A model generated the notes under the pieces. It saw only the letters and a program-made list of their open reading frames with translations, did not search any database and was not told the DNA's origin. From Cryptomeria japonica (lineage: Eukaryota > Streptophyta > Pinopsida > Cupressales > Cupressaceae), in assembly GCF_030272615.1 (NCBI RefSeq), contig NC_081413.1:334650302-334714301 (forward strand): a DNA stretch of 64,000 nucleotides, in the 5' to 3' direction. Below are positions 57,466 to 64,000 of the stretch, piece after piece. Numbering within the stretch: position 1 is the first letter of the stretch; each line of letters begins with the position of its first letter. A program made the translations under genes and the position numbers.

Positions 57466-60400
57466 AATAATGATTAAGTGACAATCATTAAATGCCAATT
57501 AGACAATGATAATATCAAAATAATTATAGTATGATGTATTATCGATGGCTCGATTGTTATGATTTCTATTGGGTAATTGGAATAGTAGATGTTATTGGGA
57601 CTATACATATATATAGATATTTATATAAACGTGAGTATACCCTCATTCCATTGTATGTATGGATTGCCCACTAAGTCCACCTTTTCAAAATTATGAGTCT
57701 TTTCAATTTATATTTCACATCTGGAGGTTGTAGTGCCATTTGTTTTTAAACCAATGGCTAATGTGAATTTTCTTTTCTTTACTTTCTTATCATGAGATTT
57801 ATTGCCATCTTGACATACCCTCATGATGAGTTTTCCATGAGGAGGAAATAACCATTACAGTTGATATTGTGGTAGCGAGTGTGAAGACCTCGCGATGTTG
57901 ATATGTTTTAGTGCAGTGGTGTCGCGAGTTTGTTATGTTTCCTTGGTTGAGAGGCTCGTTCTTCCGTATGTGTTGTTGTTCAGTCTCTTGGTTACATGTG
58001 TGTGTGTGTGTCATGGTTGGCAATGCTGGTGTTGTTTTTGATATCTTTCTTTTCTTACTTGTGTAAAATCCTCTCGTTTCATTGTTTGGGATCCATGTAG
58101 AGGGAGTGGCCTTCTTTATGACACCCGAGGGGCACGAGAGATAGACTCCCGTGACATTCCTTGTAAGGATGCGTGAAGTCTAGACCTTTTCGGACATAAA
58201 GGAGTTTACCATATTTTAATCAAGTGATAATTAATTAATGAATGGGTATGGGTAGTTAGATAATTTAAAAAGATAATAACTTACTAGTGCCTGATGACTC
58301 AGACCTAGGAAGGATGTTTTAGGCTAAGCATGGGAAGACCATGGAAATGGTAAGCTAATCTCCCTTGGTCTCTCTCTCAAGGTTGAGATGCCTCCGCATG
58401 CCATAGGCTAATTCCTTATACTTTGTTGGCATGTGATGACACTCCCTCGTACATGTGACTCGTTTTCTTACTTTTGTATTCTAGTCATGATGTTTTTATC
58501 GGCCTCTTGAAATTTATTGTTGTCTCTTGTTTGCTTGATGCATGGTTATGTATATGGAAACTGTTTAGTGTTAGTCCCTTTGGTAAAGCGTCAACCTTGG
58601 TTAGTGTGTGAGTTGGGACCTAGTGACATCTCCTTGCTCGGGGGTTGGTTCCTTGTAGGTTCCACATTGGTCGGGTGGTCGGAGCTTTTTGCCATTGGGT
58701 TTTTTTCCTCTTCTTTGGTATTGCCTTTGTACGTGGATTTGGAGCCTTTTTCATGTTGCCTTGAACCTTTGGAGTAGATTCATGGTTTGTACATCTTATG
58801 GTGAATAAACTCAAAGCATTTAATAATCTAAAAATATTGTATAAGAAGTGAGTGAATACTCAGGAGTGCAATACTATGTAAAACAGCCTATAAGTATTCA
58901 TGAGTTACTTTAGATGGTACATTCAAATAGAGGTAATGGTATGAGTTAATCTAATGTAAGCAACAAGAAAGAAGAAAATGATATACCCTTTCTAGTAGTG
59001 TCGTATTAATTGTTAATCTTGTTTATTTCTTAATTTGAACTTATAGAACATGTATGAATTGATATGATTAGAATGTAGGTTAAGATAGTTAGTTGTAATT
59101 GAAATGTATCTTGTCAAATAGTTAAATCAGCAATTTGATTCTTTATGTGATGGTTAAATGTAAATAGTAGATATGTAGATATGATGGATTATGGATGTTG
59201 TTACTCCTTTTCATGATATTTCTTAGCAATAGATTGAATTAATGCTTGCACTTTCAGTATTTTCATATGAATATGGATGTAAACTAAGTATATGATTGCA
59301 CATATTTATGAGATCAATGACATGAACAATGACATTAAATGAAGAACTTATACTTTCATTGGTAAAAAATGTGGAATACAAGATTCGTGAGGATGTAGTT
59401 AGATGCTTGAAAACTAGATCAACACTAAGGCTGAAAACTATTACGGAACTTAGTAAATAGACATCAATAGAAGCTAGAAGAGAATTTATACAATTGTGTT
59501 ATGGCTGCCATTAAGCTAACGTTGTATAAATGGCATTATGAACATGTGGAATTGCATATGTAGGTTAATGAGCATGCCTTGGTGGATGCATTGAATAATG
59601 GACATCAATAGTAGCATATTATGTGAAGCATATTATATAGGTTAAATTGCATATATGCATTTATAGACGTATTCCATGATAAGGATAAATCACTAGAATC
59701 ATAGGAATGAACAAATATGATAATGGTGAACTAAATAGGTTGACCCTAAACCATAATGACGTAGGAATTAGTAGTGATGTCAATACCTTGGGAAAATGCT
59801 GAAACCTTGTAATGTCTTTACCCGTGTTAGTAACATAACATAGGGAGCAACATGTGAGGCCTCACCTCGACTCAGTCTGACATTTCAGTGGTTTTTACAT
59901 TGATACTATTACGGATACTTTATTTTGATGCATTTTGGAATTTAGAACTTATACGATTTCAGGATTTGGATAACATTGCTATATATTGATGATTTATTTA
60001 CATGCTTTATGAGATAGAACACTACATGATTTTTGAATAAGATGAAATTGTGGTGATAAATGTCGTTATTAAATTTGTAGGACTTTACTATGATAATATA
60101 ATTATGATGTATGTTTAAGTTTATGAGAATTAGGATGAATTGCTTATGTGAAATTGCTTGGATAAAAGATGTATTTAATTTGTTCAGATGTAAATTGTAT
60201 GCAAGTGATGATGTATATTATTATTCCTATGAATTATATTATATGTGGATATTTGAAAGTTACTAATGTGTAAATTGAGATGCGCAGGAAGTTATCCATG
60301 TGACCATGGAAATATTACGGAGAACCAAACCTAGACCTATGTATGTTCATAAGCCAGGGTTTGTCTATTTGGAGAGACAACACCCCGTTTGTGTTGTATT

Positions 60401-61790
60401 TTATTCGTAACAGTATATGATGCATGTGTGTCAAGTGTTATTTAATTGATTTGTGTAAAATCCACAAGAGACGATTTCATGTATTAAATTGTAAAAGTGT
60501 TTTCTTTGTGTCACTTGACACATGTGGGTTTAAGTTTGAATTCTTATTTTTGTCTCTTGGTGGGAAAGTGTTCAACTATAGCTTTTTCAATTAATGTAAC
60601 GTAATGTCATAAATACCTTGGGTAAAGAATCTTTGGGGTGGTCAACATAGGTTTGAACCGAAAATAAACTTCAGAGGGGTTTAAAAAGGGTTAAATGAAC
60701 ACCTAGGGGTAGTTTAATAGGGTTTCCTAAAACCCATAAGATATACCTAAGGGTTAGGGGTAATTTAAGGCAAGTTTCTACTCCCAAGTGACCTTTTAGA
60801 CACCCTAAAAATTGACTTTTCTGAGTTGTGCGAAAATTGCAATTAGAAAATTGAACCTAGTTGTAAACTTTCCTTTTCGAATGAGAGTACCCTTTCCCAT
60901 TCTATCTTACCTTCCTCTTTAGTTTTTAGAAACTTGTGAGAACTCTCACAATGGGCTTCTTAAGCAAGAATTAGAAAATTTGTGGGTAATCACCCACTCT
61001 CCATTTTTGGAGACAAGAGAAATTTTGAAAAGAATAGAATAGATTTCGAATAGAGAATTTTGGCTAAGGGTAGAAGGAGAAGAATCGTGGAACTGGGCAG
61101 CTCATCCTCAACAAAACTAACCTACCTTTGGGTAGATTAAGGTTGGTTTCATTCTACTTAGATGGCTTCTTTTTGCATGTGTTTGAAGTATGTTGGTGTA
61201 AAAGATTTGCTTCCTTGTATGTCCTTTTGGGAATTTCATTTGGTTTTTTGTATTATGTTTTGTATGTGTTTATTTTGGGAGTCATCAAGACCTCTTACTC
61301 TTGGGGGAGAGGAGGATCTTGTGGGTGGTAGAAGCGACAACCCTCGAGTGAGAGACTCTCGTTATGAGAGCGATCACAAGGGATTTTTGTGTGACCCTTG
61401 TTGCATGGCTTATTTGTGCAATGGGGGTCATAAGGAGGGAAATAAGGCTAGAATGCCTTGGGGGGCATAAGGATTAAGGGGTTGCAATTCTTAATGTATT
61501 TGTTGTGCCATGAGGTGGCTACATGTTTTCCATACTTGTAGTTCTCCTCAGGTTATTGGTCCACTACCACCCTTAAAAAGGTCATCACCAAAGTGTGGTG
61601 CAGTGTAGCCGGGATGGGAGTGTGTCTGAATTTGTGTGCATTTTGTCCCTTTTGTGTTTGCATATTTATTTCCTGTCTAGGGATTGGTTCTCCGAGCTCG
61701 TGGGTGGCTACCAGTTAGCCTAGGCTGGGAGGTGAGCACTCTGTTGAACACTATGTTTGAAATAAAAAAAAATCTTCCCATAGGCTTGAA
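57466..61790. other. 4.3-kb stretch without a supportable gene
   Basis: Only short frames, the longest about 100 codons, without domains or motif conservation. Words such as ACACCCGAGGGGCACGAG (58120) and GACAACCCTCGAGTGAGAG (61338) resemble LTR or leader sequence, but I find no LTR ends, PBS or pol remnant. Confidence 0.4.
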
Positions 61791-61794
61791 AACT

Positions 61795-62350
61795 AAAAGA
61801 TTATCGGCCAAGATATTGTATCGAGCATCTCAAAAGGAATTTCACCGAAAGGATACTTTCATCTAAATAGAGCATGACGTGTAAAGCACTACGCAGAAGT
61901 GTTTTCGGCAGAATATCACTGTCGATAAATAAAGGAAGCCGCTCATCGATACTCCAGTTTCATCGAAAAATGAAAAGCAAAAAGTAAAAAGTGATTTCGA
62001 AGAAATACAACTGCCGAAGAAATTCATAAAGCATTCATCGAAATGCAAATCTCATCGATAACATTATATCGAACAAGAACAAAGGTGTTTTATCGATAAA
62101 GGGGATATCGAAGGAAAAAGACTTTCGAAGAGCTTGCATGAACTTTCACCGAAGAATAGAACTCATCGAAATATGATTTCGATGAAACTTGCGAATAACT
62201 TATCGAAAGAAATTTCATCGAGGAAAAGATGATTTCGATGAGTCTTGAAAATGGTTTTTCGACATGGGCTATTCACCGAAAAAGTGATATCGAGGAAAGT
62301 GAGCTTTCGATGAAAGATCAAAACATTCGGCCGAAGATGAGGGTTTCATT
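61795..62350. repeat. TCGA-rich repeat field upstream of gene at 62653
   Basis: The words TTTCGATGA, CATCGAAA, TATCGAAAG, CACCGAA and ATCGATAA recur every 15-30 bp in both orientations for about 550 bp, giving many more CpG and TCGA sites than the surrounding sequence. Its position, directly 5' of a family-C gene, parallels the 28240-29730 field. Confidence 0.6.
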
Positions 62351-62652
62351 GAAAACTTGACTTACGATCATTTTGGTCGAACTATACTTCCCGCGAAAGA
62401 GTTAAAGGCCCAAGTGAAGAATGTCACATCTACAATTAAGTTTAAACATTTGAATAGCCGTTGTAGACGCAGAGACATTAACTTTGCACAATTTGCCCAT
62501 GCAATTACAGCCGAACTGATCAAATCTTCATAAGAACCAGATTGATGCCAAAAGATTGACAATTGCAAGGAATTTGCTGAGGTTCGTGAACGACAATCTG
62601 AAGAGCTAGACATTTCTCCAAGTAAGTGTGATTTCTCGTATTTACTGAAGCT

Positions 62653-64000
62653 ATGGAATCTTCTTCTTCTTCTAAAAGGAGTAGAAAAGGGAAAGAATTA
62701 AATCCTGAGGAGAAACCCAAAAGACAGAAAAAGGAAGGTAGAGCTTTGACTCAGGATTTGCTAGACCAGTGCCCGGCATCTAGCGTGAGGTCTAAGAAGA
62801 TCAAGAGTGAAGAAGAAGGATTGGAGGATAGATTTGAAAATCTGGGAGACATATGGACCAAAATCAGGGGACATGAATTGTTCCTATTTAGTTACAAAAG
62901 AAGGGATGCTCCTGAGCCCATAAGTAATCTATGGAAGAAAAACTTAGGGAAATTGGTAGTCCCAAATGTGTTTGTGGATGTTGAACTAATGAAAGCCCTG
63001 GTAGATTGCTATAATCCGAGAACCAAAACCATATGCGACTACCGAGGGAATCCCTTGGTGGTGATTAACAAACAGACTATTGATATGGTGTTTGATCTAG
63101 ATTGGGAAGTAGAGGAGAAAATCGATATGCAGAAACTGTCGCGGGAATTCTTTAGCTTGGAAAACATCTATAGGACATGGAGATTACCTATTCACCGGCC
63201 GAAAGTGGGTGGGTCCTTTGTTCAGTTCAACAAAGATGACAAGGTGCCATTTGATGTCAACCATTTCCATCCATATTTTAAGTATACATATTATGCTGCA
63301 GCTCAAGTATTAGGTTTAGAAGCTCATCCTCTCATGGATATTGGGGTTATGGTTCTGTGTGCTGATTTACAATCAAAAGACCCTAGGTCATTTGATTATG
63401 CCACTTATGTTGCAGATGCCCTAAATCATGGGTTGGAGAAGTTAAGAGGGGACCTTGTGAATATCCATTTTTCATTGTACTCTTTATTGATGCATATTAT
63501 TCTTTATTGTGGACAAGAAATCAATTTCTGGTCAGATGATTTCTGCATCAGAGCTTATGATAAGAATGGTTTGAAAAAACCAGTTCAGTTGTGGGTTTCT
63601 GCATGGGATCAGAGATTCATGAACAACCAGTACTGGCACTTTCAGGAATATTTTGTGAAACCCCTTAGTGCGGCCTTTGGGCAACATAGAGATTATACTC
63701 TGTCCCCTGAAATTAAGAGATTTCTCAGGCCAAAGGACTTCTCTCCGGAGTCATAGATTGATCACAATTGGGGTGATTGGTATTGCCACAATAATCATAC
63801 AGAAATCAGGGTATTTGGGTATGAAGGAAGGCCACACATGCTTCCAATTACAGTACCAAACAGGGTGGCTAGCCTGGAGATTGTGATACAACTATCTACT
63901 GTCAGTGCCAAACATCTTACGGATTTCGGTAAACAATCCATCGTTCCAGGTTTATTGGTTTTTTCTGATTTTATTGTTAAAAGTTCAAAAAGTTATCATC
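62653..64000 (+). pseudogene. family-C gene, 5' part, runs off the window
   Basis: ATG at 62653 opens a 367-codon frame to TAG 63754; the same frame then continues open to the edge (IDHNWGDWYCHNNHTEIRVF). Starts Ser/Lys-rich (MESSSSSKRSRKGKELNPEE), then NLGKLVVPNVFVDVELMKAL, YRGNPLVVINKQTIDMVFDL, FDYATYVADALNHGLEKLRG, YSLLMHIILYCGQEINFW, LSPEIKRFLRPKDF and HNWGD. These blocks appear in the same order in the 24840-27890 pseudogene, whose frame also continues past the equivalent of the TAG, so the stop probably marks decay and not the true end. Function unknown. Whether it is a host gene or element cargo cannot be decided from this window. Confidence 0.65.

Noticed and set aside
57129-57484. 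113- and 116-residue Tyr/Ile-rich frames on both strands
   Set aside because: Microsatellite translation of a TATA/TGTATA palindrome, not genes.
61128-61470. Cys-rich frames of 67 and 102 residues as a possible small host gene
   Set aside because: Two overlapping frames of similar length, with no signal peptide or domain that I can support.
1-64000. tRNA, rRNA, CRISPR arrays or riboswitches
   Set aside because: No cloverleaf, rRNA core or regularly spaced direct-repeat/spacer pattern noticed; the regular repeats have repeated, not unique, spacers.

Overview
The window looks like repeat-dominated DNA from a large plant nuclear genome. A gymnosperm is my best guess, from the gene-poor, AT-rich setting, old nested LTR retrotransposons and many decayed frames, but nothing in the sequence fixes the species. 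I see no convincing host gene, tRNA, rRNA or CRISPR array. Almost every coding stretch belongs to a mobile element, and nearly all carry nonsense codons.

Layout. 1-3411: a decayed Ty3/gypsy element on the minus strand (possible LTR, then integrase C-terminal half). 3412-14620: an 11.2-kb DNA transposon with terminal inverted repeats (TIRs) and a 4-bp target duplication (CATC). It sits inside the gypsy integrase, which resumes at 14625. It carries a five-exon transposase pseudogene on +, a second conserved frame on - (10183-11760), clusters of GTTCGAGCGAAC-type motifs near both ends, and a 1.6-kb palindromic repeat field.

14919-54891: a nested, partly tandem LTR-retrotransposon complex. The backbone is one plus-strand Ty1/copia element (LTR 19611-21621, gag from 21696, 3' LTR 53155-54891). 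It was hit by three insertions: (i) an inner copia at 22410-35233, itself carrying an unclassified insertion (about 23919-30045) with a 1,017-codon minus-strand pseudogene; (ii) element A at 37121-43992, minus strand, TSD AGGGT; (iii) element B at 44645-52212, minus strand, TSD CTTTA. A second copy of the right part of this backbone, including element B at the same target site, lies at 14919-19518 and shares the LTR at 19611-21621. The locus is therefore a tandem LTR-internal-LTR-internal-LTR array, as expected from unequal LTR recombination.

Elements A and B have LTRs, a PBS and a polypurine tract but no protease, integrase or reverse transcriptase. Each encodes a coiled-coil plus zinc-knuckle protein (ORF1) and a protein of about 1,070-1,100 codons of unknown function (ORF2). 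Just before the 3' LTR they share a block of about 28 bp with the inner copia, which suggests that copia machinery mobilises them. The 24840-27890 gene and the gene that runs off the right edge (from 62653) are close relatives of each other and perhaps distant relatives of ORF2.

54892-62650 holds microsatellites, a GC-rich patch and a TCGA-rich repeat field, with no gene I can support.
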